From positions 1 to 53,893 of the forward strand of contig JACRDY010000062.1 in assembly GCA_016218485.1 (NCBI GenBank): a DNA stretch of 53,893 nucleotides, given 5' to 3'. Below the pieces are notes generated by a model that saw only the letters and a list, made by a program, of their open reading frames with translations, had not been told where the DNA came from and did no database searches. The stretch is from Candidatus Falkowiibacteriota bacterium (GTDB lineage: Bacteria > Patescibacteriota > Patescibacteriia > JACRDY01). Shown piece by piece: positions 9,737 through 21,269 of the stretch. Each line of letters opens with the position of its first letter. Position 1 is the stretch's first letter. Position numbers and translations under genes: made by a program.

Positions 9737-10414
9737 CTACTCTTTCTTAGCTTCCTTAACTTCGGGCACAGCCTCTTCAGCCCCGTCCTTACCTTCCTGA
9801 CCCACCACTTCGGGCAAAACACCTTCCACTGGCGCTTCAACGGTCACCACTTCCTCTTCTCGCGGCGCGGTCACCATGGCAACCATAGTATCGGCGCTCG
9901 CCAGCACTTCCACTTTGTCACCCACCGGCAGATCTCTGACCACGATCTTGTCGGAAAAATTCTTAAGACCGGACAGGTCCACGGTCAGCTCATGGGGCAG
10001 GTCAGCCGGGAAACATTTAATGTCAATCTCTGCCAAACCGGTAATCAACACACCGCCCTGCTCTTTGACCGCCGGCGCACTACCGACAAAACGCACGTGC
10101 ACCGTGGCGGTAATCTTCTCGTCCATCCGTACCTGATAAAAATCAATATGGATAATGTTGTGCTGCAGCGTGCCATACTGCACGTCATAAATCAAAGCTT
10201 TGACCGGGGCGGCTGCCCCGACCTGCAGATCAATCAACGTGCTCTCGCCGGCCGCGGCCAGAATTTTACCAAATTCAACATCCTGAACCATTAAATTGGC
10301 ATTGTCGGTCTTCTTACCATAGAGCACCGCCGGGATGAAACCGCTCTGCCGCAAGGTCGCGACCTGCTTACCAAGTTCTTCTCGTTTAACCGCTTTCAAG
10401 AGGAGTGAATCCAT
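9737..10414 (-). CDS. rplY: 50S ribosomal protein L25/Ctc (bL25)
   Basis: KAVKREELGKQVATLRQSGFIPAVLYGKK...IDFYQVRMDEKI; acidic C-terminal tail. Confidence 0.93.
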   Translation of the reverse strand: MDSLLLKAVKREELGKQVATLRQSGFIPAVLYGKKTDNANLMVQDVEFGKILAAAGESTLIDLQVGAAAPVKALIYDVQYGTLQHNIIHIDFYQVRMDEKITATVHVRFVGSAPAVKEQGGVLITGLAEIDIKCFPADLPHELTVDLSGLKNFSDKIVVRDLPVGDKVEVLASADTMVAMVTAPREEEVVTVEAPVEGVLPEVVGQEGKDGAEEAVPEVKEAKKE

Positions 10415-10477
10415 AAGTTTTGGCTAAAATAAAAAAGATTTTTTAATAAATCTTGATACTCACAGTACTAAAATAAC

Positions 10478-10834
10478 TTAGCCTAACAATTCTACCACAG
10501 TATCGATTTTTTGCAAGTACTGGTAGCTCCAGAGCACATCGTCCTCGGCCACCTCACCGGCCGAACGGTAACGCAGCACTTCTTCGGGATTCAGGTCAGT
10601 CACCAGGCCGACCGAGCTGACGCCCATGTGATTATTGAAAATAAGGGCCAAAATGGAACTCTGACACTTACGGCAGCGGATGTAAATCAAACTCGCGCCC
10701 TCCTGTTCTTCCAGAATGCGTGCCTCAAGCAAGTTGTAATGACTGTCACAGAGCGGACAGTACGATACCAGCTTAAGGTTCTCATCAAAAAAAGGATGGT
10801 ATCGTCGGGAAGAATTGTTCGGCAGTATTGGCAT
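10478..10834 (-). CDS. Hypothetical zinc-ribbon-like protein
   Basis: CPLC...CRKC pattern. Confidence 0.65.
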   Translation of the reverse strand: MPILPNNSSRRYHPFFDENLKLVSYCPLCDSHYNLLEARILEEQEGASLIYIRCRKCQSSILALIFNNHMGVSSVGLVTDLNPEEVLRYRSAGEVAEDDVLWSYQYLQKIDTVVELLG

Positions 10835-10873
10835 AGATTCACTATATCATCTCTGCAACCATTAGTCAAAAAA

Positions 10874-11965
10874 TTATCCTCTAGTTCTGACGCTATGCGC
10901 CAAGCCGAGCGCAAACAACATAAACAGGAGTGAGCTGCCGCCGTAGCTGACCAGCGGCAAGGTGATACCGGTGACGGGCGCCATACCCAAATTCATCCCG
11001 ATGTTCATGAGGAGCTGCGAGAGTAAGAGTACCATCACCCCGAGAATAAGAAAAAGGGGGAAATCATCACGGCAACGGCGAGCGATTTTGTACAAACGGT
11101 ACATCATGACCGTGAACAACCCCAGTAGCAAAAGCACGCCCAAGAGGCCAAACTCTTCGGCGATCACCGCAAAAACAAAGTCAGTCTGCGCTTCAGGTAA
11201 AAATTTGAGCTGTGACTGCGAGCCAAAGGACAAACCGCGCCCCACCAGACCACCCGAACCGATAGCAATAACGGACTGGGTCACATTGTAGCCTGACCCG
11301 AGCGGATCGGCCTGCGGATTGATAAATGTCCGGAGGCGGTCTTGCTGATATGGCGCGAACACAAAATTCCACAGCACGACAAACGCCACCACCCCCACCG
11401 CCGCGAAGCTCAAGAGCTGACGCGGACGCGGACCGATGATCAGGAGCAGCCCCAGCCAAATAAAAAATAGCATCAGGCCAGAACCGAAATCGGGCTGGAG
11501 AATGACGAGGGCAAACAAGACAAAAACAAGAAGTCCGCTGACGAGAAAATACCGCATCTGGTTGAAGGGGCGAGTTCGCCGGGAAAAATAGTACGCCAGC
11601 ATGATAATCACCGCTATTTTCACGAATTCCACCGGTTGGAAATTGAAACCCGCCAGACTGAACCAACCGCGCGTACCGCGAATAGTCACCCCGAAAATAA
11701 GCACCGCGCTCAACAGCGCCACGGACAAGCCATAGAACCAGTAGACCAAACGGTACAGGAGGGTGTAATCCAGGAGGGAAAACAGGAAAAACAGGACAAA
11801 CCCCAGCACGGCAGCGATGCCCTGCTTCTGCAAATTACTCCAATCCGGAACCTCGCGCGACAACGTCACTCCGTAGACCACGGCTAGACCGAAAGACACT
11901 AATAAAAAGGCGCTCCCCATCAGCACCCAATCAAAATTCTTTAATCGCGCCAACAGTCCATGCAT
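10874..11965 (-). CDS. rodA: Rod shape-determining protein RodA (SEDS family)
   Basis: RGTRGWFSLAGFNFQPVEFVKIA; MNIGMNLGMAPVTGITLPLVSYGGSSL. Confidence 0.93.
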   Translation of the reverse strand: MHGLLARLKNFDWVLMGSAFLLVSFGLAVVYGVTLSREVPDWSNLQKQGIAAVLGFVLFFLFSLLDYTLLYRLVYWFYGLSVALLSAVLIFGVTIRGTRGWFSLAGFNFQPVEFVKIAVIIMLAYYFSRRTRPFNQMRYFLVSGLLVFVLFALVILQPDFGSGLMLFFIWLGLLLIIGPRPRQLLSFAAVGVVAFVVLWNFVFAPYQQDRLRTFINPQADPLGSGYNVTQSVIAIGSGGLVGRGLSFGSQSQLKFLPEAQTDFVFAVIAEEFGLLGVLLLLGLFTVMMYRLYKIARRCRDDFPLFLILGVMVLLLSQLLMNIGMNLGMAPVTGITLPLVSYGGSSLLFMLFALGLAHSVRTRG

Positions 11966-12002
11966 AGAAAGACAATTTGCTCAAAAAAGCATCGGGTCAA
12001 TA

Positions 12003-12122
12003 ATGAAGAAGTAAGATTAGGATTAAAGATTTAGGATTTAAGAATTAAGATTTAAGTGAAAACAGAGAAAAGGAAGCATTCTTAAATCTTACTTCTTAAA
12101 TCTTTAATCTTACTTCTTCATT
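12003..12122. repeat. Word-type inverted repeat (GAAGTAAGATT / AATCTTACTTC units)
   Basis: gaagtaagattaggattaaagattt...aaatctttaatcttacttcttc. Confidence 0.8.
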
Positions 12123-12149
12123 ATGGCAAAAGAGTAAAACAAAAAAGTC

Positions 12150-13043
12150 TCACTTCAGCTCGCCGGAGCCGGCCTCAATCGGACGAAAAATACCAGGATT
12201 AAACAGGTTAATATCCGGAACCACTTCCACCCGATCGGGTGTTGACACATGCTGGTACCAGCTGACATCCATATTGACTGCCGCGCCAGAATCAAGGTAC
12301 TGCTGGACCAGATAGTTGATGCCGACTAAACCCGGCCCGCGGTACAAGAGAATGTAAAAGCCGCCTTCCCAGTAATTATAGGGGCTGTTGTTCTTGACCG
12401 TAAAACGAGTTTTGCTCACCGGCAGATTCTGCGATTTCAATTCACCGGCAGACACAAACTTGACGTCACTGATGGCGAAATCAAGAGCGGAAGCTTGGTA
12501 AGCGGCAAAGTCAGCAGCCACGCGACGCCAGGTCAGATCCTCAATCACCAGCCGCACGTCACCCACCCGGGAGAGCGATTCCACACCCAGGTCAATCAGG
12601 TATTTATGCTGACCGGGCAAAACAAAGGTTTCCTTGACCTGACGCTCTGCCTGTCCGCTAAAAGTAAAAACGTACCGCAGTGAACTAATCGCCCACTCCG
12701 TATTGGGATTGCTCATCTCGGCGGCAAAATCATAGCGGTTGTTGCCCAGCGGCAACACCTGCACGCCGGAGATCTCGACTGCGCGCGGCGCGTGCTTCTG
12801 CCGGAAGTAGCCGTAATTAATCAGTGGCGTGGCCAACTCTTGCTGCTGCTGCTGATACGGCGCCCAATCAATTAACCAATACCGAACGAGCCCCCAGAGT
12901 GTTAGGCCCCAGAGCGCCAAACAAATAACCACCAGCGCCACCACGACCACACGGTGTAAGAGCGCGCGGTGGGTCACCCACCAGTAGGCTTCGTGCAGCT
13001 CAATGCCGGTAAACCCGCTGATTTCTTGATTGGGATTATCCAT
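12150..13043 (-). CDS. Hypothetical membrane-anchored protein
   Basis: Single TM (VVVVALVVICLALWGLTLWGLV) and a long beta-rich extracytoplasmic region. Confidence 0.7.
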   Translation of the reverse strand: MDNPNQEISGFTGIELHEAYWWVTHRALLHRVVVVALVVICLALWGLTLWGLVRYWLIDWAPYQQQQQELATPLINYGYFRQKHAPRAVEISGVQVLPLGNNRYDFAAEMSNPNTEWAISSLRYVFTFSGQAERQVKETFVLPGQHKYLIDLGVESLSRVGDVRLVIEDLTWRRVAADFAAYQASALDFAISDVKFVSAGELKSQNLPVSKTRFTVKNNSPYNYWEGGFYILLYRGPGLVGINYLVQQYLDSGAAVNMDVSWYQHVSTPDRVEVVPDINLFNPGIFRPIEAGSGELK

Positions 13044-13293
13044 AAAACGTGTAACATGTAGCGTGTAGCTTGTAGCTTGTAACTCACAACTATTTAAGCT
13101 ACATGTTACACGCTACATGTTACAAAATTATACCACAAAATGATTAAAACTTTAAATTTAAACAATTTCTGCTTGGGAGAAAAAAGGCCTTGTCCACAAG
13201 ATAAATAATGGCTAAAATTGAATAATAAAATTGACCATAAAAAGTGGAAAAAAATTAACAAATATGCTAAAATAGAAACAGTTTTTTAGCCAG

Positions 13294-13323
13294 GTTAACC
13301 GGGGTTTTAAAACCCCGGTTAAC
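13294..13323. repeat. 30-bp perfect palindrome GTTAACCGGGGTTTTAAAACCCCGGTTAAC
   Basis: Upstream of gyrB; same core as 23493-23524 and 19175-19198. Confidence 0.9.
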
Positions 13324-13368
13324 AAAAAAGGTCTCAAAACCTGGATTTTAAAATCACGGTTATAATAA

Positions 13369-15495
<2,127 letters not shown>

Positions 15496-15542
15496 TCTAC
15501 CGTTCCCCTCCTTAGGGAGAGAGACTATTCAGCCTCTTTTGG

Positions 15543-15570
15543 GTAGAGACGCAGCATGCTGCGTCTCTAC
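15543..15570. repeat. 28-bp perfect palindrome GTAGAGACGCAGCATGCTGCGTCTCTAC
   Basis: Direct reading; lies between gyrB and the pyrF remnant. Confidence 0.9.
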
Positions 15571-15719
15571 AGATTCACCCCCACCCAACACCTCGGCAAC
15601 CCCACCTTGAAGTACACCCCCAGCGGAGTGAGCAGCCGTACCGTAGCTATGGCCTCCTCAATCGTAGCGAAGTCCAGGGCCACGAACAGACGTTGTGCCG
15701 GTGTCAATGACTGTCGCAT
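15567..15719 (-). pseudogene. pyrF: Truncated N-terminal remnant of orotidine 5'-phosphate decarboxylase
   Basis: MRQSLTPAQRLFVALDFATIEEAIATVRLLTPLGVYFKVGL then stop; directly follows pyrE. Confidence 0.7.
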
Positions 15720-15724
15720 CTTTG

Positions 15725-16363
15725 TCAGCCCTCCTGTGGGTAGTCGGCGGTCAGGGCCGCCCAGTTGGCCTTGGGTCGCACCGCTTCCGAGCCCTGCGCG
15801 CAGAGCGGACAGGTACCCCACTGTTGCACCTTCCACTCGTTGAGCGGATGATGGACGAGCGAGATGATCGGCCGGCCATCCAGCGCGGTCATCCTTGACC
15901 GATTGAACACGACCAGCACCAGACGCAGTACCGCGCCACCGGCAGCCTGCACCGCCTCAATGATGGAGCGAGTAGTCGCGCCGCTCGTCATCACATCTTC
16001 CACCACGAGCACGCACTGACCTCTCACGTCAAAACGTTTGAGTAGCATACTGCCGTCGGACTGCGGCTCGGTCCAGCCGATCTTGCAGCCCATCATCCGG
16101 CCGAGCTCAACGGCCAGCGGCGTAGCGCCATGAGCCGACCCAATGACCCGATCGGGCAGGACCGTGCCCTCCTCCCGGCAGTACGCGGCGAAGAAAGCGG
16201 TCACGACATGACACAACATTGTGGGATCCTCAACGATCCGGGATCCGTTGAAAAACCCGTCGCTGTGCCCGCCGGCGGTCAAGAGCGCGTGCGGCCGCTT
16301 AGGTTCGCCGTCATGCACCCACAAGGCTCCGAGCTGCTTGAACCGATTCATCCAATCGTCCAT
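15725..16363 (-). CDS. pyrE: Orotate phosphoribosyltransferase
   Basis: PRPP-binding motif VLVVEDVMTSGATTRSIIEAV; HSDGFFN. Confidence 0.92.
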   Translation of the reverse strand: MDDWMNRFKQLGALWVHDGEPKRPHALLTAGGHSDGFFNGSRIVEDPTMLCHVVTAFFAAYCREEGTVLPDRVIGSAHGATPLAVELGRMMGCKIGWTEPQSDGSMLLKRFDVRGQCVLVVEDVMTSGATTRSIIEAVQAAGGAVLRLVLVVFNRSRMTALDGRPIISLVHHPLNEWKVQQWGTCPLCAQGSEAVRPKANWAALTADYPQEG

Positions 16364-16446
16364 TTCTAACCTCTCTTTCCCTATATTTCCGTTGAAATAA
16401 AAAGAGCAATCCCCCCATAGGACAGCCCCTCTTCTGACCTGTCGTC

Positions 16447-16475
16447 ACTATAGTGCCAACCGGCAAAAAAAGCAA
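16447..16475 (-). promoter_or_regulatory. Putative pyrE promoter TTGCTT-17-TATAGT, ~77-nt leader
   Basis: -35 at 16470-16475, -10 at 16447-16452 (minus strand). Confidence 0.5.
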
Positions 16476-16499
16476 ACAAACTCATTCCTCCAAATCAAG

Positions 16500-16646
16500 A
16501 CTACGAATATACTGGGACTACGAATTTACGAATAGTTACGAATATACGAATCAGGAAATTAAGGGTTAGGGCCTAACCACAGCTTACCAGTGAGGATATT
16601 CGTATATTAGTAACTATTCGTACATTCGTAGTTGTATTCGTAGTCT
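16500..16646. repeat. Word-type inverted repeat (TACGAATA units)
   Basis: gactacgaatatac..actacgaatttacgaatagttacgaatatacg...cgtatattagtaactattcgtacattcgtagt..attcgtagtc. Confidence 0.85.
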
Positions 16647-16651
16647 TAATC

Positions 16652-18016
16652 TTACACCTCATACCCCCTCCCCTCCCTCGGCACAATGGCGTTGAGCTTT
16701 AATTTCTGCGCTAAACCGTCGGCGATGCGCTGACTGGCCTGTTCTTCACCATGCACCACAAAGACGTGCCCTGGCCGCGGCCGCTTCATGGGCAGGACCC
16801 AACGCAGGAGCTTAGGTTGGTCGGCGTGCGCCGAGTAGGCGCCGATGGCGGAGACTTTGGCACGCACCCGCACCCGCTCACCGGCAACGAACACGCTCTT
16901 GGCGCCTTCCAGGAGCTGCCGGCCCAGGCCGCCTTTGGGCTGCCAGGAAATGATTAAAAGATGACTTTTAGGATCGGGCAGATTAAATTTGAGGTGGTAG
17001 CCGATGCGCCCGCCGGCGAGCATACCGCTGCCCGCCAGGATGACTTTGGGTGCCGGCGTAGTATTAATCTTCTTGGACTGGGCTGGAGTGGCGGTATACC
17101 GCAACCCCGGAAAATTAAACAGGTCATCGCCGGCATTCATCAGCGCGCGCGACTCGGCGTCATACATGCTGGTGTATTTTTTGTACACTTCAGTCGCCTT
17201 GATCGCCAAGGGACTATCCACAAAAATCGGTATCGGCGGAATTTTCTTGTTTTCCACCAAACTATTGAGTTCATACAAAATCTCTTGGGTGCGTTCCAAA
17301 GCAAAGGCCGGGATCATCAGGGTACCGCCCTGACCAACCGATTCAATAATTGCCTGGGTTAAAAGTTTCAATCGCAGAGCCGCTGACTCGTGCTGGCGTC
17401 CGCCATAGGTGGACTCCATCACCAGGACATCAGCCCCATCAACGAACTCGGTGTCTTCAATGATTGGCGCCGGCGGGTTTCCCAGGTCGCCGGAAAAAAC
17501 TAGCTTCCGCTCTCGCCCCGCTGCCTTAACCCAGATCTCAAAAAAGGCTGAACCAAGAATATGCCCGGCATCGCGCAGCTTAATCTTGACGTCCGGCGCC
17601 ACCCGTTTTTCTCGCCGATACGGCAGCGCAATACACTGGCTGATCGCCTGATTAACGTCTTTGTCTAAGTACAAGGGTAACCGATCTTCTGCCAGGGCTT
17701 CATTAAAAATAACCCGCGCCGAGTCCAAAAGCATCACCCGGGCAAAGTCGCGGGTCGGGGCCGTACAGTAAACAGGGCCGCGGAAACCCTCTTTACACAG
17801 CTTGGGTAGCCGGCCACAGTGGTCCGTATGCGCGTGCGTCAGCAGTACAAAATCAAGACTCTTGGGGTCAAAGCCAAACTGCCCAATATTACGCTCTTCC
17901 GAAAACTTGGTGCCCTGGAACATCCCGCAGTCAACCAAAAACCGGCTCTGCTCGGTCTGGACCAGAAAACAAGAGCCGGTGACGGTCCGACAGGCGCCAT
18001 GGAAGGATATCTTCAT
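16652..18016 (-). CDS. MBL-fold / beta-CASP RNA-metabolising exonuclease-like protein
   Basis: LTHAHTDHCGRLPKL, DAGHILGSAFFEI, SAHADQPKLLRW, HGEEQAS. Confidence 0.93.
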   Translation of the reverse strand: MKISFHGACRTVTGSCFLVQTEQSRFLVDCGMFQGTKFSEERNIGQFGFDPKSLDFVLLTHAHTDHCGRLPKLCKEGFRGPVYCTAPTRDFARVMLLDSARVIFNEALAEDRLPLYLDKDVNQAISQCIALPYRREKRVAPDVKIKLRDAGHILGSAFFEIWVKAAGRERKLVFSGDLGNPPAPIIEDTEFVDGADVLVMESTYGGRQHESAALRLKLLTQAIIESVGQGGTLMIPAFALERTQEILYELNSLVENKKIPPIPIFVDSPLAIKATEVYKKYTSMYDAESRALMNAGDDLFNFPGLRYTATPAQSKKINTTPAPKVILAGSGMLAGGRIGYHLKFNLPDPKSHLLIISWQPKGGLGRQLLEGAKSVFVAGERVRVRAKVSAIGAYSAHADQPKLLRWVLPMKRPRPGHVFVVHGEEQASQRIADGLAQKLKLNAIVPREGRGYEV

Positions 18017-18018
18017 AG

Positions 18019-18285
18019 TTACTTATGGAATAAATGCTTGAATCGCTCCCACAGGCTTGGCTGACCGGCCAGCTGCAACAGTTTAAACACGGCCGCGCCG
18101 GTAAAAAAACTCTGGAGCGCCATAAAAATAACATCGCCGAGGTAAATACTGTAAGTCAGGAGCAGTGCCCCGCCAACAATAAACAGCAGATGCTGACGTT
18201 GTTCCTGTTTGGCCAGCACCCCAAAAATGATGCTGATGAGACCAAGTACGCCGATGGCTCTGAATATGATGTCCATAGAAATCAC
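18019..18285 (-). CDS. Hypothetical small membrane protein
   Basis: Two or three hydrophobic segments; abuts the upstream beta-CASP gene. Confidence 0.6.
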   Translation of the reverse strand: MISMDIIFRAIGVLGLISIIFGVLAKQEQRQHLLFIVGGALLLTYSIYLGDVIFMALQSFFTGAAVFKLLQLAGQPSLWERFKHLFHK

Positions 18286-18382
18286 TTAATAATCTTAAAG
18301 CTATTATATCAAACTCTTAGTCAAGACACTATTCCCCACGGTAGTGGGCGGGCGGAAGCAACAACAGAAGCAGGTAGTAACA

Positions 18383-18508
18383 ATTAAATCATAAATCCAA
18401 AATTTTAAATCCTAAATCATAAATTCCAAATCCAAAACCGTGAGTTTATTTAAGATTTAAGACATTAGAATTTATTTAGGACTTAGGATTTTGGATTTGG
18501 AATTTTAT
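18383..18508. repeat. Word-type inverted repeat (AAATCCTAAATC / GATTTAGGATTT-type)
   Basis: Shares an exact 33-bp inverted segment (18449-18481) with 52290-52322. Confidence 0.8.
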
Positions 18509-18641
18509 GTTTGTAGAGACAGTTCACGACCCATCCCTGCTTGCCCTAATCAATACCTCATGGTAGAGTCTACTATTGGTATAGAGACAAACCACACACG
18601 GGCGGCCTGCCATAGCCGCTCTCACACCAAGGGGGATAATC

Positions 18642-19043
18642 ATGGCCACCGCGCGCACCTGCACCACTCCGGAACAAGGCTGGGCGCTCTACAGTCATTT
18701 CCTCGGTAACTGCCTGGCGGTCTTCCAAATGCAGCAACCGAGTGGAGACGAGGAAAATGAAGAGAGAAGGGACAGGCGAGAGCACACTATCTCCAGCACC
18801 TGGGCATACCTGACTGGCAATCTCTACATGGTCATGCGGCGGATGCAACTCCACGGTCACGAAGACACCGCGGCCAAGATGCAGCAGATCATTGATATGG
18901 TGGTCGAGCAGGATCTCACCGACCCGGCAGTGTGTGGGGCGATTGAGGCCAAACACCGGGAACTTGACCCTGGTGAACAAGCTTTCAGCGATATCCTCGC
19001 CAGACTCGAAGCCGAACGCGCCGCCAAACCCGATGTGCCGTGA
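18642..19043 (+). CDS. Hypothetical protein
   Basis: Open ORF with RBS-like GGGGGA upstream, followed by a strong terminator. Confidence 0.55.
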   Translation: MATARTCTTPEQGWALYSHFLGNCLAVFQMQQPSGDEENEERRDRREHTISSTWAYLTGNLYMVMRRMQLHGHEDTAAKMQQIIDMVVEQDLTDPAVCGAIEAKHRELDPGEQAFSDILARLEAERAAKPDVP

Positions 19044-19049
19044 CATCAC

Positions 19050-19110
19050 GCGAACCGCCCGAACGAAACCGCAAAGTCGCCCTTGGACTGGTTTCGTCGG
19101 GCGGCTTTCA
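19050..19110 (+). terminator. Long-stem terminator ACCGCCCGAACGAAACC...GGTTTCGTCGGGCGGC + T-rich
   Basis: Complementary arms and a downstream T-rich tract. Confidence 0.7.
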
Positions 19111-19123
19111 TTTTCTGGATTCA

Positions 19124-19160
19124 AAAAACCCCGTCCCCGCAACGCGGGACGAGGTTTTTC
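19124..19160. terminator. Bidirectional terminator AAAAAACC-CGTCCCGC-type hairpin
   Basis: aaaaaaccccgtccccgcaacgcgggacgaggtttttc. Confidence 0.7.
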
Positions 19161-19174
19161 GTAATTACTAGGTT

Positions 19175-19198
19175 AGTTTGGGTTTTAAAACCCAAACT
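19175..19198. repeat. 24-bp perfect palindrome AGTTTGGGTTTTAAAACCCAAACT
   Basis: Shares the GGGTTTTAAAACCC core with 13294-13323 and 23493-23524. Confidence 0.9.
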
Positions 19199-19215
19199 CG
19201 TGAACCACCTATGGG

Positions 19216-19704
19216 TTACCGTTTATGATTAAAGAGATACTTGATGAACGCGGCAATGCCCAGTCCCAAGAACACTACCACGAGGAGCGACACGAGCCAG
19301 CCCCACACCATCATGGTGCCGCCCCAGCCGCCATGCATGGCATAGCCAAGGCGAGATAGGCCAGACCCACCACCCCAGTTCATCATACCACCACCCATCA
19401 TCCCCCAGCCGGTATTCTGCCCGCAGTACAACTGCTTGGCCATGACGAGATGGGTGAGCGCCACATTGTCAGAATCATCACCGCCCATCATCTGCTCCAT
19501 CCACTGGTGCTGACTACCGGGATGAATCTGCTCCATGTAATAGTCCCCAATGGTTTCCAGTTGTTCATTAGACAGCTGGCTGCAGGGCGTCTTGGCATCC
19601 ACCAAGGCTTTGGCTGACGCGAAGTCTTCTCCACTGTCAGCCAGAGCGACCACTGGAGACAACACTAAAATGAACGCTAGTAAACCTAGAATTAGTTTAA
19701 GCAT
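19216..19704 (-). CDS. Secreted/membrane Met-His-Gly-rich hypothetical protein
   Basis: Signal peptide; MGGGMMNWGGG, QWMEQMMGG; C-terminal TM. Confidence 0.65.
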   Translation of the reverse strand: MLKLILGLLAFILVLSPVVALADSGEDFASAKALVDAKTPCSQLSNEQLETIGDYYMEQIHPGSQHQWMEQMMGGDDSDNVALTHLVMAKQLYCGQNTGWGMMGGGMMNWGGGSGLSRLGYAMHGGWGGTMMVWGWLVSLLVVVFLGLGIAAFIKYLFNHKR

Positions 19705-19724
19705 AGCGTGATTAGTTAAGAGTT

Positions 19725-19834
19725 AATAAATCCAGCATCTTCCTGTCGGGGTATTGCACCCCACGGGAAGATGTATAGTAAGCTATCCATCCCCGCAGCA
19801 AGTTATAGGGTATTCTGCAAGGTGCTGGATTAAA
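19725..19834. mobile_element. ~110-bp palindromic element, intergenic copy
   Basis: AATAAATCCAGCATCTTCCTGTCGGGGTATT...CATCCCCGCAGCAAG...GGTATTCTGCAAGGTGCTGGATTAAA; homologous to 49505-49612. Confidence 0.8.
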
Positions 19835-20801
19835 TACCACAACCGCCACCGCCGCTGCCCCCAGATACCGGCGTAGTCACCTTAGACATAATAGCACGGA
19901 AACCCGGACCGCTGGAATACGCGGCGCTCAACAAATCTTTGGGATTGGCTTGCGACCAGCTGCTGCCCTGCGTATCCAAAAACTTAGCAATGGTCAGATA
20001 GGTATCAGGGAACCAGTAGGTGTTGACCGCTAACGCCACCTTATACATATCCGCTTCACTCACCCCCTGGGAAGCCATGAGCTCCAAGAGTCCCAGCATG
20101 GCCATCCCGTGATTGCAATCCGGAAAATAAGTGGAATTGCCGCAGCAAGGACGATAGATATTCTTGGACACGTCGGCAACGAGCTTTTGTTGCTCCGGGG
20201 TGAGACTAAAGAGCCTGTGCTTGCTGTAGTGCTCCATCACCGGACCGCTGGCCAGTGTCCAGCCGCCGGTAGAGGCAAACCCCCCGGCGCCACCATACTT
20301 CTTATCCTGCATCGGCCCAGCATCAAGTATATCATTCTGCTGACCCAAGCCTAAAGCCCACAGTAGATTCAGGATAAAAGCAGAGTTAGCCCGAGTCATC
20401 ACCAGATGGCCATTATCCGTTCCTGCCAGGAGCGCTGTTTCAGCCGGACTAAGTCCCCCACGATCCTGGTACAGGGCCAAAAACTTCGCCTGATCAATCA
20501 CGCCTGCGTCCACCAGCTGTTTCCCTAAGTCGCCCCAGGTCACCGGCAGGGTCGTACTGTCTGCCGGAAAGACGACACGCGAATAATCGGTCTCGGGCGC
20601 CGAAGCCTTGACCGCTGCGGCAGGCTGGGATCCAACGTTAGCGCCTGGATTACTGACCCGGGTAACAGAAATCCGAAAGCTGGAAAATATCCAGAAAAAC
20701 ACACCAATCGCCATCACCAGTACGAGGGCGATAGCCACACCACGCCACAGCTCCATTGAATTCAGATAGTCTTGCGGCGACTTCTTCTGTTCTTGATCCA
20801 T
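19830..20801 (-). CDS. Hypothetical membrane-anchored Cys-rich protein
   Basis: N-terminal TM; YRPCCGNSTYFPDCNHGMAMLG motif; C-terminal GGGGCGI. Confidence 0.65.
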   Translation of the reverse strand: MDQEQKKSPQDYLNSMELWRGVAIALVLVMAIGVFFWIFSSFRISVTRVSNPGANVGSQPAAAVKASAPETDYSRVVFPADSTTLPVTWGDLGKQLVDAGVIDQAKFLALYQDRGGLSPAETALLAGTDNGHLVMTRANSAFILNLLWALGLGQQNDILDAGPMQDKKYGGAGGFASTGGWTLASGPVMEHYSKHRLFSLTPEQQKLVADVSKNIYRPCCGNSTYFPDCNHGMAMLGLLELMASQGVSEADMYKVALAVNTYWFPDTYLTIAKFLDTQGSSWSQANPKDLLSAAYSSGPGFRAIMSKVTTPVSGGSGGGGCGI

Positions 20802-20825
20802 AGTATTGAATGAGATGAATTAATT

Positions 20826-21269
20826 TTACCAATCACGACAACAGGCGACGATTCGCTCAAATGTCTGGCGCAGACGCGTACTGTCACGGTAATAGTAGAG
20901 CCCCGTCGTCAGGAGCCAGACCGCGGCCAGTACCGCCAACGGCCAGAACCACAACCGCACCAGACCCAATGCGGCATAGGCCAGCACGGTCAGACTAAGC
21001 AGAAACGGCAAGCGCCAAATCTGCCAGTCTGCGGGCAGACGTTTCTCAGCCAGATAGTACAGGCCAACCACGCTCTGCCCCATCAGTACCGCGATCAGTT
21101 CACGGTAAGGAAACAAACCGAGCCAATACGCTCCGAGTAAGCCGAGCCACGTCGCGCTGACGCTGACACAGAGCACACAAAATTTCCAGCGGCTGAACTG
21201 TTTAACGAACAGTAACAGCACGAACAGCGCCACGATAGCCACGATGATTATCAGCACTGGGTTTGTCAT
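20826..21269 (-). CDS. Hypothetical multi-TM protein
   Basis: Hydrophobic; overlaps next gene by 4 bp. Confidence 0.65.
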   Translation of the reverse strand: MTNPVLIIIVAIVALFVLLLFVKQFSRWKFCVLCVSVSATWLGLLGAYWLGLFPYRELIAVLMGQSVVGLYYLAEKRLPADWQIWRLPFLLSLTVLAYAALGLVRLWFWPLAVLAAVWLLTTGLYYYRDSTRLRQTFERIVACCRDW

